Shown here one piece after another: positions 1 to 7,312 of a stretch of 64,000 bases of DNA. The DNA is from Streptomyces sp. NRRL F-6131 (GTDB lineage: Bacteria; Actinomycetota; Actinomycetes; Streptomycetales; Streptomycetaceae): positions 35,945 to 99,944 of the forward strand of contig JOHN01000027.1 in NCBI GenBank assembly GCA_000719695.1, written 5' to 3'. The position numbers were made by a program, and so were the translations under genes. Numbering within the stretch: the first letter of the stretch is position 1; the number at the start of each line of letters is the position of its first letter. The notes below the pieces were generated by a model. The model was given only the letters and a program-made list of their open reading frames with translations. It had not been told where the DNA came from and ran no database searches.

Positions 1-435
1 ACCCTGGACCTCGTGGTCGCGGACGTCTTCCACGGCTCGCGCACCCCCCGGCACCTGACCTCGGTGGAGTTCCTGCGGCTGGCCGCGGCGGCGCTGCGAC
101 CCGGCGGCTGCTACGCGGCGAACCTCGCCGACGGCCCGCCGCTCGCCTTCGCCCGCGCCCAGGCGGCGACGCTGCGCGCGGTCTTCCCGCAGACCTGCCT
201 GATCGCCGAGGCGCCGGTGCTGCGCGGGCGGCGGTACGGCAACATCCTGCTGGTCGGCTCGGCCGGCCCGCTGCCGGCGGCGGACCTCGCCCGCCGGCTG
301 GCCGGGGACATCTTCCCGGCCCGGCTGACCGAGGGCGCCGACCTCGCGGCCTTCACCGCCGGCACCGCGCCGGTCACCGACGCCACCGCCACCGACTCCC
401 CGCCCCCGCCGGACGGCGCGTTCAGCGTCGGCTGA
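1..435 (+). CDS. Spermidine synthase-like protein, C-terminal part
   Basis: The frame is open from the first base, so the N-terminal half lies outside the window. The remaining 144 residues look like the C-terminal part of a spermidine-synthase-type Rossmann domain: VVADVF (the acidic strand end near the nucleoside site), HLTSVEF, LRPGGCYAANLADG and NILLVGS in the expected order, followed by a Pro/Asp-rich tail. Members of this family transfer aminopropyl groups or act as AdoMet-type methyltransferases; actinomycete stand-alone copies are often of unknown substrate. The family is fairly certain, the reaction is not. Confidence 0.7.
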   Translation, partial: TLDLVVADVFHGSRTPRHLTSVEFLRLAAAALRPGGCYAANLADGPPLAFARAQAATLRAVFPQTCLIAEAPVLRGRRYGNILLVGSAGPLPAADLARRLAGDIFPARLTEGADLAAFTAGTAPVTDATATDSPPPPDGAFSVG

Positions 436-440
436 CCCGC

Positions 441-495
441 GCGAGACCGGTGCGAGACCGGTGCGAGACCGGTGCGAGACCGGTGCGAGACCGGT
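441..495. repeat. Five perfect tandem copies of an 11-bp unit
   Basis: Unit GCGAGACCGGT is repeated five times without a mismatch, directly after the stop codon of the preceding gene, and a sixth decayed copy follows. The array lies 157 bp before the start of the methyltransferase gene. An 11-bp period is close to one helical turn. Several ATG/GTG frames open inside the array but have no ribosome binding site. Confidence 0.95.
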
Positions 496-651
496 GCGCG
501 AGACCCGTTCGCACCCCGCGTGCGGGCGCGCGGCCCGGCGCGCCGGGCGGCCGCACCCCGGGTTCACGCCCCCGCCGGTGTCAGAATCGGCGAGTCGTAC
601 GGGGACACCCACCACCCGAGGACACCCAGCACCCGAGGGAGCGAACGAGAG

Positions 652-1488
652 ATGAGCAGCACGACGCGACCGGACCTGACGGCGGTGCCCGAGACGACGC
701 TGTGGACCCTCTGGCAGCGGGCCGTCGAGGCGCGCCGACCGGACGCGCTGCTCCACGACCCCAAGGCCGTCGAACTGGTCGACCGGATCGACTACCCGTT
801 CGCCGACCGGTTCGGCACGAGCGCCCTCCAGTCCCGGCTCCAGGCGCTGCGGGTGGGCTGCTTCGACCGCGAGGTGGCCGACTTCCTGGCCCGCGAACCG
901 CGCGGCACGGTCGTCTGCCTCGGCGAGGGCCTGGAGACGCAGTTCTGGCGGGTCGACAACGGCCGGGCCCACTGGCTGTCCGTCGACCTCCCCGAGGCGG
1001 TGGCCCTGCGCGAGGAACTCCTGCCGCCCGGCCCCCGCCGGCGCCACCTGGCCGCAGACGCCACCGACCTGTCCGCCTGGGCCGACGAAGTGGACCGCGA
1101 CCGCGCCGTCCTGATCACCGCCCAGGGCCTGCTGATGTACCTCCCGCCGGCCCGGGTCCGCGACCTGATCGCCGCCTGCGCCGAACGCTTCCCCGGCGGT
1201 TCGCTCGTCCTGGACGCCGTACCGCGCTGGTTCGCCCGCCTCACCCGCACCGGGAAGATGCGCACCGCCGGCTACCGGGCACCCGCCATGCCGTGGGCGA
1301 TGGACGCCCACGAGCGCGACAAGCTCCGCACCGCGAGCCCGGCCGTGACCGCCGTCCGCGACGTCCGCCCCACCGCCGCCCGCGGCCTCCTCGCCCCGCT
1401 GCTCCCCCTCACCCTCACCGTCCCCCCGCTGTCCACCCACCGCCCCACGGTCACCGTCCTGGACTTCGCCGCCCGCCCGGCGCACTGA
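652..1488 (+). CDS. Class I SAM methyltransferase, LCM family
   Basis: 278 residues. It matches the leucine-carboxyl-methyltransferase-like family (also called TcmP-type O-methyltransferases in polyketide clusters): LWQRAVEARRPDALLHDP at the N-terminus, the GTVVCLGEGLETQFWR cofactor loop, a VDLPEAVALREELLP helix, and AQGLLMYLPPARV, the family's signature loop. Start chosen at the ATG of MSSTTRP, preceded by a purine-rich GAGGGAGCGAACGAGAG stretch; the frame is open further upstream but only through the tandem repeat. Substrate unknown. No biosynthetic neighbours point to a natural product. Confidence 0.85.
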   Translation: MSSTTRPDLTAVPETTLWTLWQRAVEARRPDALLHDPKAVELVDRIDYPFADRFGTSALQSRLQALRVGCFDREVADFLAREPRGTVVCLGEGLETQFWRVDNGRAHWLSVDLPEAVALREELLPPGPRRRHLAADATDLSAWADEVDRDRAVLITAQGLLMYLPPARVRDLIAACAERFPGGSLVLDAVPRWFARLTRTGKMRTAGYRAPAMPWAMDAHERDKLRTASPAVTAVRDVRPTAARGLLAPLLPLTLTVPPLSTHRPTVTVLDFAARPAH

Positions 1489-1533
1489 ACGGCGGCCCCG
1501 CACGTGGGGTGCGGTGGTTCCCCGCACCCCGTC

Positions 1534-2505
1534 CTAGGGTGTGCGCAGGGCGTTCGCGCGGTGCTCGGTGGGGGTGGTGCCGTAGGCGGCGCGGAACGCC
1601 CGGCTGAAGGCGGTGGCGCTGGCGAAGCCCCAGCGGGCCGCGATCGCCTGGACGGGCAGGCCCCGGAGATCGCCGCGCGCGAGGTCGGTGCGGGCCCGTT
1701 CGAGCCGGTCCCGGCGGATGCGCGCCGCCACGCCCAGCGGCTGGTCGTGGAAGAGGGCGTGGAGGCTCCGGAGGGAGATGTGGTGCCGATCGGCGACCAC
1801 CTGGGGGGTGAGGTCCGGATCGCCCAGGTTGTTCTCGATGAACCGGCGGACCCGCTGCCGCACCACCTGGGCGCGGGCCTCGGCCGGCGCCTCGCCGAGG
1901 GCCCCGAGCTGCTGGGAGAGGCAGGCGGTGGCCAGGTCGAGCGCGATGTGTCCGAGCCGGGGCAGTTCCTCGGGACGGCAGCGCGGGCCGTGGTCGAGCA
2001 ACGTGGCCAGGAAGCCGGCCAGGACCGCCCCGGTGCCCTCCCCGGCGGGGATGCGGCGGGCGAGCACCCGGTCCACCTTGTCGGGGTGGAGCGGCAGGTC
2101 GGCCCGGGGGATCTGCAGCATGATCACACTGATCGGTCCGCGGTCGGAGCTGGAGTGGTTCTCCATGGGGCGCGAGGTGTCCGTCAGCACGAGGTCGCCC
2201 GAGATCACCGACTCACTGCCGTGCTGGGCGGTCCGGATGGAGCCGTTGGTGATCAGCGCCAGCTGGTACTCCTCGGGATCGCCCTGCCGGACGTGGGCGG
2301 TGCTGCGACGGGCCGCCACCGGCGAATAGGCGAAGGTCGACATCTGGACGGGTCCGAAGTCGACGCTCGCGATCTCCGCCCGGAAGCCGGCCGTGCGCTC
2401 CGTGTTGATCGTGATGGGCATCAGGTCGGTGGACACCGCCTCGCGGAACCACTCGAACCGATCGGCCGGCGCCACGGCCGACGCCGATGCACGCACCCCT
2501 CCCAC
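1534..2505 (-). CDS. AraC family transcriptional regulator
   Basis: 323 residues, GTG start with a strong GGGGAGG ribosome binding site about 7 bases upstream. The N-terminal ~190 residues resemble the AraC-binding-like (PF14525) ligand or dimerisation domain. The C-terminal ~100 residues form the double helix-turn-helix, with LTPQVVADRHHISLRSLHALF as first and VQAIAARWGFASATAFSRAFR as second recognition unit, ending in the usual YGTTPTEHR. It faces away from the DedA gene across a 384-bp intergenic region. The regulated gene is not evident. Confidence 0.88.
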   Translation of the reverse strand: MGGVRASASAVAPADRFEWFREAVSTDLMPITINTERTAGFRAEIASVDFGPVQMSTFAYSPVAARRSTAHVRQGDPEEYQLALITNGSIRTAQHGSESVISGDLVLTDTSRPMENHSSSDRGPISVIMLQIPRADLPLHPDKVDRVLARRIPAGEGTGAVLAGFLATLLDHGPRCRPEELPRLGHIALDLATACLSQQLGALGEAPAEARAQVVRQRVRRFIENNLGDPDLTPQVVADRHHISLRSLHALFHDQPLGVAARIRRDRLERARTDLARGDLRGLPVQAIAARWGFASATAFSRAFRAAYGTTPTEHRANALRTP

Positions 2506-2889
2506 AGCTGCCTCCCCTGTTCACCGAGCGACGGCCCCGAGCGACGCCCCTGACCGGCCCTCCCGACGGGACGGCGGTCCCTACTGAACCGTCACCATGA
2601 TCGACGACGTTAACGCGCCGGGACCACCGCGTGCCCACTGCGGCACCACCGTGCGACCACCGCGCGACCACCGCCGGGCGTGCCGGAACCACCGGATGCC
2701 TCCGCACGTCGTAACCAGGGGTGATCGGCCGGGGGGACAGGCCGCCCGGCACGTTAGGCTGCCCTCTCGGGGAGCGGCCTGGTGCCGCCACACGGACGAC
2801 TGTCGAGACCGGTGCGCCGGCCACGGGGACCCGATCGGGGACCCGGGCGGGCCTGCCGCGGGTCTCGTCCTGCCACGGAGGTACTGGCC
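2506..2889. other. Intergenic region between divergent AraC and DedA genes
   Basis: No convincing gene in these 384 bases. It holds short direct repeats of GACCACCG around 2640-2680, which look like slippage products. ACGTTAGGCT near 2752 could be the -10 element of the DedA promoter. No ordered operator is recognisable. Confidence 0.4.
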
Positions 2890-3567
2890 TTGCTGCACAT
2901 CGACGCCTGGATCGAGGGCGTGCCGCCGGAGGCGGTGTACGCCCTGGTCGCACTGATCATCGGACTGGAGTCGCTGGGTATCCCGCTCCCCGGCGAGATC
3001 GCCCTGGTCTCCGCCGCCCTGCTGGCCTCGCGCGACGTGGTGAGCCCGGTCTGGGTGGCGGTCTGCGCGATCCTCGGCGCGATCATCGGTGACTCGATCG
3101 GCTACTCGATCGGACGCCGGGGCGGCAAACCGCTCTTCGAGAAGCTCGGGCGGAAGTTCCCCAAGCACTTCGGCCCGAGCCACCTGGCCAGCGCCGAGCG
3201 CTCCTTCCAGAAGTGGGGCATGTGGGCGGTCTTCTTCGGCCGCTTCATCGCCCTGCTGCGCATCTTCGCCGGACCGCTGGCGGGCGCCCTGAAGATGCCG
3301 TACTGGAAGTTCCTGATCGCCAACGTGCTCGGCGGCATCGCCTGGGCCGGCGGTACGACGCTGCTGGTCTACCAGGTGGGCAAGGTCGCCGAGCAGTGGC
3401 TGTCCAAGTTCTCCTGGATCGGTCTGCTCGTCGCCGTCGCCGGTGGCGCGTTCTCGGCCTGGTTCATGAAGCGCCGGGCGGCCAAGGCCGCGCAGGCCCA
3501 CGAGGCCGCGGAGGCGGCCCAGGACGGGCCGGCCGCGCCGACGGTCGCCGCGCCCGCCACGGACTGA
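2890..3567 (+). CDS. DedA family membrane protein
   Basis: 225 residues from a TTG start, chosen because GGAGG lies 8 bases upstream (2877-2881); no ATG is suitably placed. DedA/SNARE-associated proteins are polytopic membrane proteins implicated in lipid (undecaprenyl phosphate or phospholipid) translocation and envelope homeostasis. Visible family marks are ESLGIPLPGEIALVSAALLA near the N-terminus, GDSIGYSIGRRGG, the basic FFGRFIALLRIFAGPLAG motif that characterises the family, and YWKFLIANVLGGIAWA. The last ~30 residues are an Ala/Lys-rich cytoplasmic tail. Monocistronic; a perfect hairpin follows. Confidence 0.88.
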   Translation: MLHIDAWIEGVPPEAVYALVALIIGLESLGIPLPGEIALVSAALLASRDVVSPVWVAVCAILGAIIGDSIGYSIGRRGGKPLFEKLGRKFPKHFGPSHLASAERSFQKWGMWAVFFGRFIALLRIFAGPLAGALKMPYWKFLIANVLGGIAWAGGTTLLVYQVGKVAEQWLSKFSWIGLLVAVAGGAFSAWFMKRRAAKAAQAHEAAEAAQDGPAAPTVAAPATD

Positions 3568-3599
3568 CCGGTCCGGTCCCGCCGGACCCCACCGCGCCC

Positions 3600-3631
3600 G
3601 CCGCTGCCCGGACCTCGCTCCGGGCAGCGGC
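3600..3631. terminator. Hairpin terminator after the DedA gene
   Basis: A perfect 12-bp stem (GCCGCTGCCCGG with its complement) and an 8-base loop begin 33 bases after the DedA stop. There is no U tract, as is common for actinomycete terminators. Confidence 0.7.
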
Positions 3632-3685
3632 GTTCGCGGACGCCACGCACCACACAGCACAGACAGACGGAGAAGTAGGAGCACC

Positions 3686-4585
3686 ATGCGGATCGGACTC
3701 CTGGGCACCGGCCCCTGGGCGGAGCGGGTGCACGCGCCCGTCCTGGCGAAGCACCCCGACGTCGAGTTCGCGGGTGTCTGGGGCCGACGCCCCGAGGCGG
3801 CCGCCGCGCTCGGCGCGCAGCACGGCGTCCCCGGCCACGCCGACCTCGACCGGCTGCTCGGCGAGGTCGACGCCGTCTCGATCGCCCTGCCCCCGACCGT
3901 GCAGGCGGACCTCGCGGTGCGCGCCGCCGAGGCCGGCTGCCACCTGCTGCTCGACAAGCCCGTCGCGCTCACCGTCCCGGACGCCCGCCGGGTGGTCGGG
4001 GCGACGGAGGCGCACGGGGTGGCCTCGGTGGTCTTCTTCACCGTCCGCTTCGGCGGTGAGCAACTCCCGTGGATCGAGGAGCAGGCCGCCGTCGGCGGCT
4101 GGTTCACCGGCCGCTCGGACTGGCTCGGCTCCGTGTTCGCCCCCGGCTCCACCAGCGCGTACGCGTCCTCGCAGTGGCGCAAGGACAAGGGCGCGCTCTG
4201 GGACGTCGGCCCGCACGCCCTCTCGGTGCTGCTCCCGATCCTCGGCGACGCCACCTCCGTCACCGCGGTGCCCGGGCCGCTGGACACCGTCCACCTGGTG
4301 CTGCGCCACGTCGGCGGCGCCTCCAGCACCCTCGCGCTGAGCCTGACCGCCCCGGTGGCCGGCGGTGGCACCGGAATGGAGCTGCGCGGCGAGGCCGGCA
4401 CCGTCCACCTGCCGGAGCGCGGGGAGGGCCCGATCGCGGCGTACCACCGCGCCCTGGACGCCCTGGCGACCGCCGCCCGCACCGGCGAGCCCCACCCCTG
4501 CTCCGCCGCGTTCGGCCTGCGCACCGTCGAGATCCTCGCCGGCGCCGAACGCTCCCTCGCGACCGGCACCACCGTCGACGTCTGA
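3686..4585 (+). CDS. Gfo/Idh/MocA family oxidoreductase
   Basis: 299 residues, ATG start preceded by GGAGAAGTAGGAG. The N-terminal Rossmann domain begins with MRIGLLGTGPWAERVHAP (GxGxxA-type NAD(P) loop) and contains the family DKPVALTVPDARR motif, in which the lysine contacts cofactor and substrate. The C-terminal part is the Gfo/Idh/MocA alpha/beta domain with DVGPHALSVLLPILG. Such enzymes oxidise or reduce sugars, inositols and related cyclic alcohols with NAD(P). It stands alone between two terminators, so the substrate cannot be inferred. Confidence 0.87.
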   Translation: MRIGLLGTGPWAERVHAPVLAKHPDVEFAGVWGRRPEAAAALGAQHGVPGHADLDRLLGEVDAVSIALPPTVQADLAVRAAEAGCHLLLDKPVALTVPDARRVVGATEAHGVASVVFFTVRFGGEQLPWIEEQAAVGGWFTGRSDWLGSVFAPGSTSAYASSQWRKDKGALWDVGPHALSVLLPILGDATSVTAVPGPLDTVHLVLRHVGGASSTLALSLTAPVAGGGTGMELRGEAGTVHLPERGEGPIAAYHRALDALATAARTGEPHPCSAAFGLRTVEILAGAERSLATGTTVDV

Positions 4586-4621
4586 ACCCCGAGCCGCGAG
4601 CCCCGGGGCCCGCGCACGATC

Positions 4622-4654
4622 GGGCGGCTGACGGGCCGCGCCCGTCAGCCGCCC
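4622..4654. terminator. Bidirectional terminator hairpin between convergent genes
   Basis: A perfect 15-bp stem (GGGCGGCTGACGGGC) with a 3-base loop. It overlaps the stop codon of the minus-strand DUF2199 gene and lies 36 bases after the oxidoreductase stop, so it can serve both. Confidence 0.75.
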
Positions 4655-5190
4655 AGCAGTTGCTCCGCGAACGCGCGCACCCGGGCCTCGGTGATGCCCT
4701 CGCGCTGTTCGACGGCGAGCGGATGGTCCGTGGGCTCCAGTTCGATCAGGGGGCGCAGGCCGACGGCCCGGGTGTGCACCTGGGTCTTGAGCAGCAGCGT
4801 GGACTCCGGGTAGACCGGCAGCTCGGTGACCAGCCAGCCGAAGCAGGGCGGTTCCTGCTCCCGGGCCGGCTCCTCCCACAGCTCGTGCATCCGCGCGAAG
4901 TTCGGTTCGCTCAGCGACACCCAGACGCCCCAGGAGAAGGTCTCGCCGAGTTCCGGCACCGGGATCTCGATCAGGCCGTGGACGTAGAACTCCCGGCCCT
5001 TGATCACGCACTGGTCGGAGGTGAGCTCGCTGTCCCTGCGTCGGGCGTAACGCGGCTTCCAGCCCACCGGTGCCGGGGCGCCGTAGGAGAGCGGTGGGCC
5101 GTCGTGCGGCTCGGAGCAGCAGGCGCAGGAGTGCGCATGGGCATCGGGGTGGGGGTGTGCGGCATGTGCGGCGGACATGGCGATGAGCAT
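4645..5190 (-). CDS. DUF2199 domain-containing protein
   Basis: About 181 residues. After a His-rich start it shows CACCSEPHDGPPLSYG, DQCVIKGREFYVHGLIEIP and FSWGVWVSLSE, the conserved order of the DUF2199 family, whose biochemical role is unknown. The Cys/His cluster at the front (HAHSCACC) could bind a metal; that is inference. Two in-frame ATGs (5190 and 5178) are possible and neither has a good ribosome binding site, so the transcript may be leaderless. It diverges from the small AraC gene. Confidence 0.75.
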   Translation of the reverse strand: MLIAMSAAHAAHPHPDAHAHSCACCSEPHDGPPLSYGAPAPVGWKPRYARRRDSELTSDQCVIKGREFYVHGLIEIPVPELGETFSWGVWVSLSEPNFARMHELWEEPAREQEPPCFGWLVTELPVYPESTLLLKTQVHTRAVGLRPLIELEPTDHPLAVEQREGITEARVRAFAEQLLGG

Positions 5191-5239
5191 AAACGAGCTG
5201 GTGAGGGCCCTTTCCGCCGCCCCGTGCGAGGGTGGAGGG

Positions 5240-5659
5240 GTGAACCTGGAGGACCTCGTCCGGCTGCGCCGGGCGCGGGACGCGATGGACCGTGACTACG
5301 CGGAGCCGCTGGACGTCCCCGCGCTGGCGCGGATGGCGCTGATGTCGCCGGGCCACTTCTCGCGCAGCTTCCGGGCCGCCTTCGGGGAGACGCCGTACAG
5401 CTACCTCATGACCCGGCGGATCGAGCGGGCCAAGGCACTGCTGCGGCGCGGCGACCTGTCGGTGACGGAGGTGTGCTTCGCGGTGGGCTGCACCTCGCTG
5501 GGGTCGTTCAGTGCGCGCTTCACCGAGCTGGTCGGGGAGAGCCCGAGCGCCTACCGGGCCCGCCGCCACGACGACGGGGCGGCGATCCCGCCCTGCTACG
5601 CGAAGCTCTACACCCGACCGGTCAGGAACGGAGAAGCGAAGCTCCCGCCCCGGTCGTAG
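5240..5659 (+). CDS. Short AraC family regulator
   Basis: 139 residues from the GTG at 5240, preceded by GGTGGAGG; an upstream ATG at 5177 gives 160 residues but lacks such a site. The protein is little more than the AraC DNA-binding domain: DVPALARMALMSPGHFSRSF, then TEVCFAVGCTSLGSFSARF, then GESPSAYR, with a ~20-residue tail. With no separate ligand domain it probably works as a simple activator of the VOC gene that begins 10 bases downstream; this AraC-plus-VOC pair is common in actinomycetes. Confidence 0.85.
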   Translation: MNLEDLVRLRRARDAMDRDYAEPLDVPALARMALMSPGHFSRSFRAAFGETPYSYLMTRRIERAKALLRRGDLSVTEVCFAVGCTSLGSFSARFTELVGESPSAYRARRHDDGAAIPPCYAKLYTRPVRNGEAKLPPRS

Positions 5660-5669
5660 CGTGAGGCGC

Positions 5670-6086
5670 ATGGACATCAAGCTGTCGCAGTGCTTCATCG
5701 CCGTCGACGACCACGACAGGGCGCTCGGCTTCTACCGGGACGTCCTCGGTCTGGAGGTCCGCAACGACGTCGGCTTCGAGGGGATGCGCTGGGTGACGGT
5801 CGGCGCACCGTCGCAGCCCGACGTGGACATCGTGCTCGAACCGCCGCTGGCGGACCCGAACGCCTCGGCCGCCGACCGGCAGGCCATGGCGGACCTGTTG
5901 GCGAAGGGCCTGCTGCGGGCGGTCATCTTCGCGACCGAGGACTGTGACGGGACCTTCGAGCGGATCCGCGCGGCGGGCGGCGAGGTGCTGCAGGAGCCGA
6001 TCGACCAGCCCTACGGCGTGCGTGACTGCGCCTTCCGCGACCCGGCCGGCAACATGCTGCGCTTCACCCAGCGCAGGGGCGGCTAG
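5670..6086 (+). CDS. VOC family (glyoxalase-like) protein
   Basis: 138 residues, ATG start at GTGAGGCGCATG. Two beta-alpha-beta-beta-beta modules of the vicinal-oxygen-chelate fold are visible: IKLSQCFIAVDDHDRALGFY opens the first, LLRAVIFATEDCDGTFERI opens the second, and DCAFRDPAGNMLRFTQ closes it. Family members are metal-dependent lyases, isomerases, dioxygenases or drug-binding resistance proteins. Only 10 bases separate it from the AraC gene, so the two are likely one transcript. Substrate unknown. Confidence 0.85.
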   Translation: MDIKLSQCFIAVDDHDRALGFYRDVLGLEVRNDVGFEGMRWVTVGAPSQPDVDIVLEPPLADPNASAADRQAMADLLAKGLLRAVIFATEDCDGTFERIRAAGGEVLQEPIDQPYGVRDCAFRDPAGNMLRFTQRRGG

Positions 6087-6104
6087 AACCCCTCCGGCGG
6101 CGTC

Positions 6105-7202
6105 TCACCCGGCGTGGCCGCCGGGCGGGCGGCGGTCGGCGGGGCGGGCCGGGGGGATGACCGGGGCACGGAAGTCGCGCGGGCCGGTCCAGAGGGCGGG
6201 GACGGCGTCGCTGCGGCGGGCCAGCTCGTAGGCGAGCGGCTCGTAGTTGACCCGCCACCCGTGGAAGTGCGGCCAGGCCTCCGCGGCGGGCCGTTCGTGC
6301 GGGAAGCCGGCGGCGGCGAGCATGGCGACGGCCGCGTCGAACTCGGTGTAGCCGAGCCGGATCGGGGTGTCGGGGGACGGGTCGGGGTCGAAGTCGACCC
6401 GCATCGAGCGCCCGATGTCGCGCAGCGCGGTGAACCCGGCGCGGAGCACCAGCCGGGCCTCGGGCGGGGCGGTGCGCGGGCAGATGGCCAGGTGGACGGC
6501 GGCGGCGTCCATGACGGCGATCAGTCCGACCACCCAGCTGCGGTTGGGCTGCGGGGAGCGGAAGGAGATCAGCACCGGGTAGTTGGAGTGGCTCTCGCCG
6601 AGGTCGGCGGCGAGCCGCTCCCAGTCGCGGTAGAGCTGGGGGAGGGCCGTCCCGGTGTCCACCAGGGACTGCCGGGCGAGCAGCTCCGGGCCCCAGGCGG
6701 GCTCGCCGGCCCGGGACTGGAGCAGGGTGACCTCCAGTTCGCGCCGGTTGTAGGCGGCGTAGAGGGTGGGCAGGTAGGCGATCTGCAGAGCGATCACCAG
6801 GGGGCCGCTGGCGGCGGCGACGAAGTCGATCAGGGAGAGGTGGAGCCGGTCGCCGCTGGCGAAGCCGAGGGTGAAGAGGCTGGAGCCGGCCTCCCGGAGG
6901 GCGACCGCCCAGTCCAGCTCCGAGGTGCCGTGCAGTATCAGCGTGTAGGAGATCAGCATGCCGCCGAGCCAGACGCCGAGCATGCCGGTCAGCATCAGCG
7001 GGGCCAGCCAGGTCTGGGCCCGGTCCTGCGCGCGGTAGGTGCCGAAGGGTGCGGCGGCGAGTCGCAGCGCGGTCCGCAGGGCCCGCCAGAGGCCGTGCAC
7101 CAGGGAGCTGTACAGGCCGCGCGGGACGACGAGCGTGCGCAGGATGCTGCCGATGGTGAGCAGCAGGAGCAGCACGCCGACGACGGTGTGGATCAACCTC
7201 AT
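6105..7202 (-). CDS. Membrane protein with two-TM ion-channel-like core
   Basis: 365 residues from MRLIHTVVG (the ATG at 7211 is an alternative). TM1 lies at ~2-24, TM2 at ~60-88, then a re-entrant-looking segment SLFTLGFASGDR and TM3 at ~125-150. A helix, a pore loop with T-L-G-F-x-x-G-D and a second helix recall two-TM potassium channels, whose filter is TxGYGD, but the filter here is not canonical. The soluble C-terminal ~210 residues match nothing I know. The gene diverges from the acyl-CoA operon and shares the intergenic region that contains the putative TetR operator. Confidence 0.6.
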   Translation of the reverse strand: MRLIHTVVGVLLLLLTIGSILRTLVVPRGLYSSLVHGLWRALRTALRLAAAPFGTYRAQDRAQTWLAPLMLTGMLGVWLGGMLISYTLILHGTSELDWAVALREAGSSLFTLGFASGDRLHLSLIDFVAAASGPLVIALQIAYLPTLYAAYNRRELEVTLLQSRAGEPAWGPELLARQSLVDTGTALPQLYRDWERLAADLGESHSNYPVLISFRSPQPNRSWVVGLIAVMDAAAVHLAICPRTAPPEARLVLRAGFTALRDIGRSMRVDFDPDPSPDTPIRLGYTEFDAAVAMLAAAGFPHERPAAEAWPHFHGWRVNYEPLAYELARRSDAVPALWTGPRDFRAPVIPPARPADRRPPGGHAG

Positions 7203-7212
7203 GGCGATCATT

Positions 7213-7222
7213 GTGACGTCAC
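7213..7222. promoter_or_regulatory. Perfect 10-bp palindrome ahead of the membrane protein gene
   Basis: GTGACGTCAC is perfectly self-complementary and sits 11 bases before the likely start of the minus-strand gene, where a bound protein would block initiation. Too short to assign to a regulator. Confidence 0.35.
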
Positions 7223-7254
7223 GCCGGCATTGACACGGCACCGCCGTCGGCTGA

Positions 7255-7276
7255 ATGCTGAGCAAGCGCTTAGTCA
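7255..7276. promoter_or_regulatory. Putative TetR operator, copy 1
   Basis: A 22-bp site with imperfect palindromic core GAGCAAGCGCTTAGTC, 36 bp before the start of the kinase-like gene. The same 22 bases, in the opposite orientation, occur at 15403-15424 ahead of the SDR operon and beside a TetR gene. The core fits AnCAAGnnCTTGnT, described for the mycobacterial acyl-CoA repressor KstR2, with one mismatch. Confidence 0.75.
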
Positions 7277-7312
7277 TCGACGGCGCGGTCGGCGGACGAA
7301 GGGAGAGTGCCC

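Noticed and set aside
441..495. CRISPR-like array
   Set aside because: The repeats are contiguous 11-mers with no spacers and no cas genes nearby.
3464..5698. Long minus-strand frame over the Gfo/Idh/MocA and AraC genes
   Set aside because: Arg/Ala/Pro-rich shadow without domain content, crossing two well-supported genes and two terminators.
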